NCBI GenBank assembly: GCA_003978395.1
Contig: QNZV01000001.1
Span: 1-25,712 of the forward strand
Reading direction: 5' to 3'
Length of the DNA stretch: 25,712 bases
Source: Sulfurovum sp.
GTDB taxonomy: Bacteria; Campylobacterota; Campylobacteria; Campylobacterales; Sulfurovaceae
Every line of letters starts with the position of its first letter. Position 1 is the stretch's first letter. Both the position numbers and the translations under genes were made by a program. The notes beneath the pieces are model-generated. The model was given only the letters and a program-made list of their open reading frames with translations, made no database searches and was not told where the DNA came from. Shown piece by piece: positions 14,313 to 22,030 of the stretch.

Positions 14313-15545
14313 ATGGCAGTAAAATTTGATTTAAATGAAAGAGAAGTTTGGGACGGTAACTACGCTGCATCTCAAGCTTTAAGACAAGCAGATGTTGATG
14401 TTGTTGTTGCTTATCCAATTACTCCATCAACTCCAATTGTTGAGAACTATGGTGCTTATGTAGGTAATGGGTACATTAATGGCGAATTTGTAATGGTTGA
14501 GTCTGAACATGCTGCAATGTCAGGATGTATCGGTGCTTCGGCTGCTGGTGGACGTGTTTCAACGGCAACTTCTTCACAAGGTTTTGCATTGATGGCAGAG
14601 GTTCTTTATCAAGCATCTGGAATGAGACTTCCAATTGTACTAAACGTGGTTAACAGAGCATTGGCTTCTCCTCTTAACGTACGTGGAGACCATGCTGATA
14701 TGTATCTTGGACGTGATAGTGGTTGGATTCAATTTGGTGCATTTAATGCTCAAGAGGCTTACGATTTGGCACTGTGTGCCTTTAAAGTTGGGGAAAACCA
14801 TTCTGTAAGACTTCCTGTTATGGTTCATCAAGATGGATTTATTACTTCACATACAGCACAAAATGTTTACCCATTAACTGATGAAAAAGCCTATGAATTT
14901 GTAGGGGATTTTGTTCCTGTTGATGATATGCTTGACTTCTCTCGACCTGTTACTTATGGTGCTCAAACAGAAGAGGATTGGCACTATGAGCATAAAGCAA
15001 AACAGCATAAAGCATTAATGGATTCAAGAAAAGTTATTGATGAAGTATTTGCTGAGTTCAAAGAGATTACAGGACGTGAATATAATAGAGTTGAATCTTA
15101 TGATATGGAAGATGCTGATGTTGTTATTGTTGGTCTTGGTTCTACCGTTGAGACAGCAAGAGTTGCTGCTAAAAACATGAGAGAAAAAGGGGTTAAAGCT
15201 GGTGTTGTTGCGATTAGATGTTTCAGACCATTCCCTTATGATGAAGTTAGAGATGTACTACAAAATGCTAAAGCTATCGCTGTAACTGACCGTTCATCTC
15301 CAGGTGGAGCAATGGGTGCATTCTTTAATGAGGTAACTGCTGCAATGTACACCTCTGAGAGTAGACCAATGGTAACAGGATTTGTTTATGGACTTGGTGG
15401 ACGTGATTTCTCTATTGAAGAGGCAGAGAGAATTTTTGCAGAGCAACAAGCACATGCTGATGCTGGACATATTACAACAGAAATTCAACAGTTTTCAGGA
15501 CTTAGAGGTCCAAAACTTGGATTCTTTAAAACGGCTAGGGGGTAA
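14313..15545 (+). CDS. porA: Pyruvate:ferredoxin oxidoreductase, alpha subunit
   Basis: 410 residues. YPITPST (34-40) and MVESEHAAMSGCIGASAAGGR (61-81 region, ESEHAA with the Glu that activates the thiamine cofactor) are the signatures of the alpha subunit. A later GLGSTVETARVAA segment marks the transketolase C-terminal-like domain. The start is taken at 14313: GGGAG lies 5-9 bp upstream and MAVKF begins the conserved region. An in-frame ATG at 14262 would overlap porD by 41 bp and add a Lys/Arg-rich stretch with no family match. Confidence 0.9.
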   Translation: MAVKFDLNEREVWDGNYAASQALRQADVDVVVAYPITPSTPIVENYGAYVGNGYINGEFVMVESEHAAMSGCIGASAAGGRVSTATSSQGFALMAEVLYQASGMRLPIVLNVVNRALASPLNVRGDHADMYLGRDSGWIQFGAFNAQEAYDLALCAFKVGENHSVRLPVMVHQDGFITSHTAQNVYPLTDEKAYEFVGDFVPVDDMLDFSRPVTYGAQTEEDWHYEHKAKQHKALMDSRKVIDEVFAEFKEITGREYNRVESYDMEDADVVIVGLGSTVETARVAAKNMREKGVKAGVVAIRCFRPFPYDEVRDVLQNAKAIAVTDRSSPGGAMGAFFNEVTAAMYTSESRPMVTGFVYGLGGRDFSIEEAERIFAEQQAHADAGHITTEIQQFSGLRGPKLGFFKTARG

Positions 15546-15548
15546 AAA

Positions 15549-16502
15549 ATGGCAATTACATCAATTAAGAACTTAAAAGAGTTCTCTACAAATAACGATA
15601 GATTTGAGGGTGCACACACTCTCTGTCCTGGTTGTGCTCACTCTATGATTGTTAGAGAGCTAATGAACTGTACAGATGATAACTTGGTTATCTCTTCAAA
15701 CACAGGTTGTTTGGAAGTTTCTACAGCTGTATATCCATTTACATCATGGGATACCTCTTGGATTCATATCGGTTTTGAAAACGCAGCGACTTCGGTTACT
15801 GCTGCACAAGTTATGCACAAAGTAAGAAAGAAAAAAGGAAACCTTAAAGACAACGATGCTCCTGTTAAATTTGTAGCATTTGGTGGAGATGGTTCGACTT
15901 ATGATATTGGTTTCCAATGGCTTTCAGGAGCAATGGAGAGAGGTCATGACTTTACCTATATCTGTTTAGATAATGAAAATTATGCCAACACAGGTGGTCA
16001 AAGAAGTTCTGCAACTCCAGTTGGAGCACATACTTCTACTGCACAAGCAGGTACACACTCTTATGGTAAAAAACAGAAGAAAAAAGATATTGTATCTATT
16101 ATGGCTGCTCATGGTTCTCCATATGTTGCACAACTTGCACCAAACAAATGGAAGTCAATGGCAAAAGGTTTCCAAAAAGCTCTAGAAGTTGAAGGACCTT
16201 GTTTTATTAACACCGTTTCTCCATGTTGTACAGAGTGGAAGTTTGACCCAAAAGATACTATTAACCTTACAGACTTGGCAACAGATTCATTGATGTTCCC
16301 AATCTATGAGATTATTGACTCTCATGAGTTAAATATTCTTTACAGACCAAAAAACCCAATCTCTGTAGAAGAGTACATGGCTGCACAAGGGCGTTATAAA
16401 CATTTGTTTAAACCACAATATAGACATATTATTGAAGAAGTTCAAAAAGATGTTGATGCTAAGTGGGATTTACTACAAAGAAGAGAAGAAGCAAGACTTT
16501 AA
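15549..16502 (+). CDS. porB: Pyruvate:ferredoxin oxidoreductase, beta subunit
   Basis: 317 residues. CPGCAH (26-31), Cys54 and the Cys226/Cys227 pair (SPCCTEW) supply the ligands of the proximal 4Fe-4S cluster. GGDGSTYDIGFQ (112-123) through DNENYANTGGQ (141-151) is the thiamine-pyrophosphate/Mg binding motif (GDG to NxxY). This is the catalytic partner of PorA. It starts 3 bp after the porA stop with a GGGGG site, ends the operon, and is followed by a 12-bp hairpin. Confidence 0.9.
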   Translation: MAITSIKNLKEFSTNNDRFEGAHTLCPGCAHSMIVRELMNCTDDNLVISSNTGCLEVSTAVYPFTSWDTSWIHIGFENAATSVTAAQVMHKVRKKKGNLKDNDAPVKFVAFGGDGSTYDIGFQWLSGAMERGHDFTYICLDNENYANTGGQRSSATPVGAHTSTAQAGTHSYGKKQKKKDIVSIMAAHGSPYVAQLAPNKWKSMAKGFQKALEVEGPCFINTVSPCCTEWKFDPKDTINLTDLATDSLMFPIYEIIDSHELNILYRPKNPISVEEYMAAQGRYKHLFKPQYRHIIEEVQKDVDAKWDLLQRREEARL

Positions 16503-16525
16503 TCTTTTATTTTTTTTACACTTCT

Positions 16526-16553
16526 GTCCAAATGGAGTTTTCTCTATTTGGAC
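16526..16553 (+). terminator. Hairpin after porB, probable terminator
   Basis: Inverted repeat GTCCAAATGGAG (16526-16537), loop TTTT, CTCTATTTGGAC (16542-16553), 12 bp with one G-T pair, 24 bp after the porB stop. A real T tract is missing downstream. The T run lies before the stem. It may therefore stabilise the por mRNA 3' end or be a weak terminator. Confidence 0.5.
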
Positions 16554-16699
16554 ATCTACTAAACTCTCTATATCCTACCTGTAATCCTTTATAAATTATC
16601 TTAAAAGCAACAAATTACTCTATTTATACTGTTATAAAAATTATGAAGATATACTTAAAAAATAATCATAAAAAATTAATTTATTTGCTACAATGAAAA
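16554..16699. promoter_or_regulatory. Leader of the hydrogenase-like pair
   Basis: AT-rich gap with no ORF. A TACAAT at 16689-16694 lies just before the annotated ATG at 16700. If it is the -10, transcription would start at about 16701 and the ATG at 16718 (seventh codon of the frame) would be the start on a nearly leaderless mRNA. No Shine-Dalgarno sequence is visible for either start. Confidence 0.35.
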
Positions 16700-18082
16700 A
16701 TGTTGTATACTATTTTTATGAGATTAATAGCCAGATTTGCAAAAGAGCAGGAATCATATTTTAAGATTATTACAGTTTATGATAAAGAAGTAATTGAGGA
16801 AAAAATTAATAAGTTAAAACCTATTTTACCTTCTATCGCCAAAAAATACCCAACTGCTGTATGGTTTGAACGAAAAATTACAGATGATTTTGGTATAGAG
16901 ATACTTCATAGTAATGATAAACGTCTTTTATTAAAACATGAGCATTTTCCTAGAGATGTTTATCCTATGAGAAAAAGTTTTTCTAAACCCTCTTTAGAGT
17001 ATGCTGTAAAAGATATTTATACATCTACAGAAAATAATAGAGTTATTTTAGGTCCAACTGTTCCTTATCATCTTGAGTCTTCACAATTTCAACTTTTTAA
17101 TAGAGATACGGATATTTTACACTTTGAAGTTAAGCCTTTTTATAAATATAGAGCCATTGAAAAGATGGTTGAAGGGATGAGTTTAGATGAAGCAAAACCT
17201 ATTGTGTCTCGTATTTCTGGTACGTCTACCATTGCCTATCAGTTGGCATATTTAGATATTCAAGTGCAAGCATCGCAAAGAAGAACTTTACCCTCTTCTA
17301 TAAAGATTAAAAACATGTTCTTTTTAGAGTTTGAACGAATATTGAATCATCTCTCTGATTTAGGATTTATGTGTGAATTTATTGATTTTATAGAGGGATT
17401 CTCTTTCTTTACGAAGTTGCTAGAAGAGGGCAGAGAGACAATGAGTGAATTAACAGGACATCGTTTTGCGTTTAATGTTATAGATATGGATAGAGATTTC
17501 ATAGATTTAAAAAATAGTTATGACTTTATAAGATATTTAGAAGAAGAGCTTTTTTGGTTTGAAAAATGGATAAAAACCAAATACTCTCTTTGGAAAGAGT
17601 TAAGTCAAGAAGGTGTTATTTTACAAGAAGAGGCTTTACGATTTGGCTTGGTAGGTTTGGTTGCACGCTCTGTAAATTTGAATTTAGATAGACGAGCAGA
17701 TGATAAACTTTATAGAGATTATGCTTTTGTAGTTGCCCAAGAAGAAGTAGGCGATGCCTCAGCCCGTTTTAAAATACGTTTAACTGAAATTCATACCTCT
17801 TTAGAAATTATGAATAGAGCATTAGAATTAGAGAATAAAGTTTTACCATTCTTTTTAGGTTCTTTTAAAGATGGAGAATACTACTCTTATATTGAAAGTG
17901 CAGGAGGAGAATTGATGATGTATATAGAGATAAAAAATGAAAAGATAGAGCGTTTTTTTGTACGAGACCCGAGTTTTTTGAATGCTCAAATACTTTCACG
18001 TTGTGTAAAAGGTAATAATATTGATTCGTTGGGTCTGATTATTAAAAGTATGCCTTTAAGTTTTTCTGCAAATGACTTGTAA
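16700..18082 (+). CDS. Group-4 hydrogenase/NuoCD-like large subunit lacking NiFe ligands
   Basis: 460 residues. Residues about 10-95 resemble the NuoC-like N-terminal domain of HycE/HyfG: WFERKITDDFGIEIL (55-69), then HFPRDVYPMRKSF (82-94). Residues 115-455 are the NuoD/hydrogenase large-subunit domain: GPT.PYH (118-124), the HEAD-region FYKYRAIEKMVEG, and GGELMMYI (402-409). The L1 NiFe motif RICGxC is RISGTS (171-176), so both Cys are Ser. The L2 motif DPCxxC is DPSFLN (423-428). No NiFe centre can form, as in NuoD or energy-converting-hydrogenase-related (Ehr) complexes. It is cotranscribed with the small subunit (gap 11 bp). No membrane subunits lie in the window. The first Met may be residue 7. 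Confidence 0.75.
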   Translation: MLYTIFMRLIARFAKEQESYFKIITVYDKEVIEEKINKLKPILPSIAKKYPTAVWFERKITDDFGIEILHSNDKRLLLKHEHFPRDVYPMRKSFSKPSLEYAVKDIYTSTENNRVILGPTVPYHLESSQFQLFNRDTDILHFEVKPFYKYRAIEKMVEGMSLDEAKPIVSRISGTSTIAYQLAYLDIQVQASQRRTLPSSIKIKNMFFLEFERILNHLSDLGFMCEFIDFIEGFSFFTKLLEEGRETMSELTGHRFAFNVIDMDRDFIDLKNSYDFIRYLEEELFWFEKWIKTKYSLWKELSQEGVILQEEALRFGLVGLVARSVNLNLDRRADDKLYRDYAFVVAQEEVGDASARFKIRLTEIHTSLEIMNRALELENKVLPFFLGSFKDGEYYSYIESAGGELMMYIEIKNEKIERFFVRDPSFLNAQILSRCVKGNNIDSLGLIIKSMPLSFSANDL

Positions 18083-18093
18083 GGAGTTTTAGT

Positions 18094-18618
18094 ATGTATA
18101 ATATATTTCAAAATAAAATTAATCAAAATAGAGCCATGAGAAAACCTAAGGCAGATGGAGAACTTTCTCGTCTTCAACATCTTTTAAAAGAGGAGATAAA
18201 AAGGAATTTCTCATCCAAATTAAAACTTTATATTATAGATACAGGCTCTTGTGGTGCTTGTGAGGTTGAACTAGAAGCCCTTTTTAATCCTCTATATGGT
18301 GCAGATAGATTAGGAATGGAAGTTGTATATAATATTCGAGAGGCAGATATTCTGCTTTTAACAGGATTGTTGACGGAGAATATGTATCCAATATGTTCAG
18401 ATGCTTATAAGAATTTAAAAGAGCCTAAACATATTATTAGTATAGGGGATTGCATGATGTTTAATGTAGCTTTCAAAGATACTTTTGCTATAAAAGGTCA
18501 AGCAGATATTCATTTTAAAATAGAAACACATATTGGTGGATGTCCTCCTGACCCTAAAACACTGTTTAGAGGTATATTAAAATATCTACAAGCACTTAAT
18601 GAGAAAGTTCTGTCTTGA
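18094..18618 (+). CDS. Group-4 hydrogenase/NuoB-like small subunit (4Fe-4S)
   Basis: 174 residues. The NuoB/hydrogenase small-subunit motif appears as DTGSCGACEVELEAL (49-63 region, Cys-x2-Cys). Further Cys are in SIGDCMMF and in GGCPPDPKTL, giving the four ligands of a proximal (N2-type) 4Fe-4S cluster. Its N-terminal ~40 residues are polar and basic, with no signal peptide. It would sit on the large subunit at 16700-18082 and hand electrons to a membrane arm that is not encoded here. AAGGAG (18081-18086) precedes the ATG. Its last 23 bp overlap the end of the convergent lipoprotein gene. Confidence 0.8.
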   Translation: MYNIFQNKINQNRAMRKPKADGELSRLQHLLKEEIKRNFSSKLKLYIIDTGSCGACEVELEALFNPLYGADRLGMEVVYNIREADILLLTGLLTENMYPICSDAYKNLKEPKHIISIGDCMMFNVAFKDTFAIKGQADIHFKIETHIGGCPPDPKTLFRGILKYLQALNEKVLS

Positions 18619-19057
18619 CATAGTTGAACCATTTGATGTAGTCGTGTGGATTTTTATGATAGCCTATAATAGAAGTAAAAACTTTTTCATCTTTATTCGT
18701 AATGTAAACGGTAGGAACGGCAGTTACATTGTATCTTAAAGGATAGCTACTGTAGTTCTTATCTAATAATAGGACAATGAAATCATTGTTTAAATATTTA
18801 ATAACTTCTTTATCTTTAAGTGTTGTCTCTTTGAGTTTTTTACACCATCGACAATATTTGGTACTAAATAGAATAAAAACAGGTTTATTGTTTTTTTGGG
18901 CTGCTAAAAAGGCTTCTTTATAGTTACTGTAAATCTTATCAATATTTGACATTTTTATGATAGCATTAGTCTCTTGGCTGTTGTTTTTCTTCTCTTCATT
19001 TTGACTACATGCCACGACAAACATTAATAGAAATAAAAGAACTGATAATCTCTTCAT
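18596..19057 (-). CDS. Thioredoxin-fold lipoprotein
   Basis: 153 residues from the ATG at 19057. The N-terminus has a lipoprotein signal: MKRLSVLLFLLMFVVAC, with the lipidated Cys at residue 17. A polar spacer follows, then a thioredoxin fold with FSTKYCRWCKKL (CxxC) and the cis-Pro segment AVPTVYI. It resembles thioredoxin_7/DsbD-gamma-type periplasmic proteins that keep other proteins' cysteines reduced or act in cytochrome maturation. The partner is unknown. An in-frame GTG at 19081 is less likely: AGGGGA lies before the ATG and the -10 TATAAT (19083-19088) leaves the GTG upstream of transcription start. Confidence 0.75.
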   Translation of the reverse strand: MKRLSVLLFLLMFVVACSQNEEKKNNSQETNAIIKMSNIDKIYSNYKEAFLAAQKNNKPVFILFSTKYCRWCKKLKETTLKDKEVIKYLNNDFIVLLLDKNYSSYPLRYNVTAVPTVYITNKDEKVFTSIIGYHKNPHDYIKWFNYVKTELSH

Positions 19058-19082
19058 TGCATCCCCTAAAATATTTTTCACT

Positions 19083-19136
19083 ATTATACATTAAATTTAA
19101 TAGTATTTGAATAATTAAGTAAACTTGTATTATAAT
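19083..19136. promoter_or_regulatory. Divergent promoters of the thioredoxin-like and Sel1 genes
   Basis: Minus-strand TATAAT at 19083-19088 for the lipoprotein gene. Plus-strand TATAAT at 19131-19136 with TTGAAT at 19107-19112 (18-bp spacer) for the Sel1-repeat gene. The two share about 110 bp of AT-rich DNA. Confidence 0.5.
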
Positions 19137-19168
19137 TATTAATAAAATAAATTAAGAAAGATTTAATA

Positions 19169-19582
19169 ATGAAAAAAATATTTATACTCTATATTCTCTT
19201 GCTATCTACAACAGTACATGCTAATAGCCACTCAAGACTTGCTATTTTGGCTCAAAATGGAAATGCTATTGCTCAGTATAACCTTGGGCTACATTATAAA
19301 AACTCTAAAGAGAGAAATTTCAGAGATGCTTTTAGATGGATGCATAAGTCAGCTTTAAAAGGATATATACCTGCACAATATGAGTTTGCTTTAATGTTCC
19401 ATTATGGTATTGGTGTGAAACAAAACTCTGATTTGGCTCGATTATGGTTTAAGCGTGCTGCTAAAAAAGGAGAAAGACGTGCAAAGATAATTCTGTATCG
19501 TTTCTATGCAGGTAAAAAAGTAGAACCACAGATTAAAAAAACTTATCGTCACTATAGTCAAAATTTTAGAACAATCCGATAA
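19169..19582 (+). CDS. Exported Sel1-repeat protein
   Basis: 137 residues. Signal peptide at about 1-18 (MKKIFILYILLLSTTVHA). Two Sel1-type tetratricopeptide-like repeats follow: NAIAQYNLGLHYK...AFRWMHKSALKG (about 31-65) and IPAQYEFALMFHYGIGVKQN...LARLWFKRAAKKG (about 66-101), with the start of a third (RRAKIILYRFY). A basic tail ends it. Such periplasmic Sel1 proteins are common in Campylobacterota, where some Helicobacter cysteine-rich members bind host or cell-wall ligands. This one lacks the paired cysteines of the Hcp family. Its function is unknown. Confidence 0.7.
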   Translation: MKKIFILYILLLSTTVHANSHSRLAILAQNGNAIAQYNLGLHYKNSKERNFRDAFRWMHKSALKGYIPAQYEFALMFHYGIGVKQNSDLARLWFKRAAKKGERRAKIILYRFYAGKKVEPQIKKTYRHYSQNFRTIR

Positions 19583-19623
19583 TAATTTTGGTATCCTTTT
19601 ATACTCTATCTTAAGGAACTTCT

Positions 19624-20694
19624 ATGAAAGCGTTATCTAAAGAGTATCCACTCTTTATCTCTTTAATCTCGTTGGTACTCTTTGGTATCTATGAGCATAC
19701 TTTAGCTCATACTTCTATGGGAAATATTATTGGCTTTCTTGCTCTTTTCTCTATTATTATCTATGCCTCTTTGGCTGTAGCACACCATGCAGAGATGTTG
19801 GCTGAAAAGTTTGGAGAGCCTTATGGCACACTGATTTTGACGATGTCAGCAGTTACCGTTGAGGTTATGATTATTGCCATTATGATGTTGCAGTCCCAAA
19901 GTCCTATTTTGGCTCGTGATACTATCTATTCAGCTATTATGTTAGATATAAATGGATTGCTTGGTATTTCAGCGATTATCGGCGGGCTTAAATTTGGAGA
20001 ACAACCATATAATGTAGACTCTTCAAATTCGTACATGTCCATGCTTTTGGTGGCTATTGGATTGGCAATGGTTTTACCTCATTTTATTGGAGAGGCTCAT
20101 CAAGTTAAGTTTATGTGGTTTATTGTCTTTGTATTTATTTTGCTCTATGTTGTTTTTACAAAAGTACAGTTAAAAAATCATAAATATTTTTTTGAGTATA
20201 CGGTAGGGGAAGAGTGTAGTAATAAAGAGCATAATCATGAAGAGATTAACGCTTGGTATCATGCTACACTTCTTGTTGTCTACATATTAATTATTGGTTT
20301 TTTATCTGAAATCCTCTCTCTCTTTATGTCAAATATGCTTCAAGAGCTTGGATTACCATTGGCATTAGGAGCTGTAGGTGTTGCTATTATTTCAGCTTCT
20401 CCTGAATTGATTGTTGCTTTTAGGTCAGCATTGAGAAACAATATGCAAACAGTTATAAATATTGCTTTAGGGGCTTCTCTGGCAACAATTTTATTAACTG
20501 TTCCTGCTGTGATTATTATTTCATCCATTGCAGGATTAGATTTGAATCTTGCACTTACACCCATTCAAAGTTTTTTATTGGGTTTAACACTCTTGGTTAG
20601 TGTGGTCAACTTTAATGATGGCGAAACGAACGTTTTGGAAGGATTTCTTCATTTTATCCTTTTTATTGTTTTTACTTTTGTCTTATTTATTTAA
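19624..20694 (+). CDS. chaA: Calcium/sodium:proton antiporter, ChaA family
   Basis: 356 residues with about ten membrane segments, near the ~366 of E. coli ChaA. The first alpha-repeat is GEPYGTLILTMSAVTVEV (64-81), with the acidic residues E65 and E80. The second is SASPELIVAFRSALRNN (257-273) followed by NIALGASLATILLTVP. This duplicated motif is that of CaCA-superfamily cation exchangers. A His/Glu-rich cytoplasmic loop (about 185-208) separates the halves. It would export Ca2+, Na+ or K+ in exchange for H+. AAGGA lies 7 bp before the ATG. Confidence 0.85.
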   Translation: MKALSKEYPLFISLISLVLFGIYEHTLAHTSMGNIIGFLALFSIIIYASLAVAHHAEMLAEKFGEPYGTLILTMSAVTVEVMIIAIMMLQSQSPILARDTIYSAIMLDINGLLGISAIIGGLKFGEQPYNVDSSNSYMSMLLVAIGLAMVLPHFIGEAHQVKFMWFIVFVFILLYVVFTKVQLKNHKYFFEYTVGEECSNKEHNHEEINAWYHATLLVVYILIIGFLSEILSLFMSNMLQELGLPLALGAVGVAIISASPELIVAFRSALRNNMQTVINIALGASLATILLTVPAVIIISSIAGLDLNLALTPIQSFLLGLTLLVSVVNFNDGETNVLEGFLHFILFIVFTFVLFI

Positions 20695-20698
20695 AAAA

Positions 20699-20719
20699 GA
20701 GAACTTTTATAAAGTTCTC
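20699..20719 (+). terminator. Terminator-like hairpin after chaA
   Basis: GAGAACTTT (20699-20707), loop TAT, AAAGTTCTC (20711-20719). A perfect 9-bp stem 4 bp after the chaA stop. The T tract downstream is short. An A run lies upstream, so it would also work on the minus strand. Confidence 0.55.
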
Positions 20720-20750
20720 ACACCTTATTGTTAGAAAATGTTCTGAAAAA

Positions 20751-20759
20751 TGATATAAT
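20751..20759 (+). promoter_or_regulatory. Extended -10 promoter of the DUF5011 gene
   Basis: TGATATAAT, a full extended -10, 24 bp before the ATG at 20784. AAGGAT (20769-20774) is the ribosome-binding site. Confidence 0.55.
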
Positions 20760-20783
20760 TTCCTAAAAAAGGATTTACGTTTT

Positions 20784-21950
20784 ATGTATACTTTAAAATC
20801 ACTGATAATATCAATATTTTTTATACTCTCTCCCTCTCTTCTATTTTCAACAACCTATGAAAATGCATCGAGTAAAACAACAACAAAATGGCATGTATTG
20901 AAGTACTTCTCAAAAGGAGTTATTAAAAATATTTACGATAAAAAGAAAAAGAGCAGAGTTATTAAATTTAATGGAGATGGTACTAAAAGTGTCTACATAT
21001 TAACACCTAAAAAAAAGAGCTTTCAAAGAAAGAAAAGAGAAAATATCTTTCAATGGGAGATGAATTATAGTGAAGATTTTGTTATCATGATAGGGATGAA
21101 TACCTTAAAGGGGAAACGCTATCTTATCTATACCTCTGGTGATAGCGATTCCTATTTACAATATGGATTAGGCTCTGATTCAATATCTGGTAAATGGAAA
21201 AAATATAGCAGAAATTTACAAGAAGATTTAGAACATTCAGATAGATATAATCAGATTATCAGTGTAAACAGTTTTGTTATTAAAGGTAGTGGAATGATTG
21301 ATAATATCAAAATGGTACAATCTAAAAAAACAGCAAAAGAAGATTCAGTACCTATTCTCTCTCCTTCTCCTACAGTTCCAAAAGTAACGGAAGAGAAACA
21401 AATTGTAAAAAAAAATCTAAATATAGATAAAGAATTAGATAAAAAATATAAGGAATCTAAAATAGAGATAGATAAAACAGAAAAAAGTAGCCAACCCCCT
21501 ATTATCTATTTAAAGGGGGAAAATCCCATGGTTCTAAAAAAAGGAGAACGCTATATTGAACCAGGAGCTACTGCTAAAAATAGAGATGGTTCAACTGTTG
21601 AGGTAAGCATTAGTGAAGATATTGATATTTTTAAAGATGGTGAATATTCTGTAATCTATATGGCAACAAATAGTGCAGGAGACTCTGCTATTGATAGACG
21701 ACGTGTACGAGTAGGTAGAGTAGCTGAAGAGAAAGAGAAAAAATCTTTTTTATCAAATATGACTGAAAGTAATATTGTTGATGCACCTTTAGAAGTAGAT
21801 AGAGATGATGTTGATTTAGAACAGAGGGCATTAGAAATATTGGATTGGGAAAAACAGTTAGCATCAAGGGAAGAGGAGCTTAATAGAGAGAAAGACTCTA
21901 TGGATAATTATCCTCCAGCTATGAATTATCCCTCAAGACCAGGTCTTTGA
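20784..21950 (+). CDS. Exported protein with DUF5011/Ig-like domain
   Basis: 388 residues. Signal peptide at about 1-22 (LKSLIISIFFILSPSLLFS). Residues about 33-180 form an unrecognised beta-rich domain with a WHVLKYF start and many Tyr/Ser/Gly. It may be a lectin-like or jelly-roll fold. A charged Lys/Glu linker (about 185-238) follows. Residues about 240-312 are a DUF5011/HYR-type Ig fold: PPIIYLKG, then GERYIEPGATAKNRDG, then DGEYSVIYMATNSAGDSAIDRRRVRV, the usual PPxIxLxG...D.YTVTYTATDxAGN pattern. The C-terminus is an acidic coiled-coil-like helix (about 336-372) and a Pro-rich end. Such Ig folds occur in surface proteins. It is followed 80 bp later by the alpha-2-macroglobulin-like gene, perhaps a related envelope function. 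Confidence 0.65.
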   Translation: MYTLKSLIISIFFILSPSLLFSTTYENASSKTTTKWHVLKYFSKGVIKNIYDKKKKSRVIKFNGDGTKSVYILTPKKKSFQRKKRENIFQWEMNYSEDFVIMIGMNTLKGKRYLIYTSGDSDSYLQYGLGSDSISGKWKKYSRNLQEDLEHSDRYNQIISVNSFVIKGSGMIDNIKMVQSKKTAKEDSVPILSPSPTVPKVTEEKQIVKKNLNIDKELDKKYKESKIEIDKTEKSSQPPIIYLKGENPMVLKKGERYIEPGATAKNRDGSTVEVSISEDIDIFKDGEYSVIYMATNSAGDSAIDRRRVRVGRVAEEKEKKSFLSNMTESNIVDAPLEVDRDDVDLEQRALEILDWEKQLASREEELNREKDSMDNYPPAMNYPSRPGL

Positions 21951-22030
21951 TTGTGACTTTTTAGATAATATTTTCAGAAAATCACTCTTTTTGTAGGTAA
22001 CTATGTTAGAATAAATAAAAAGAGTTTTTT

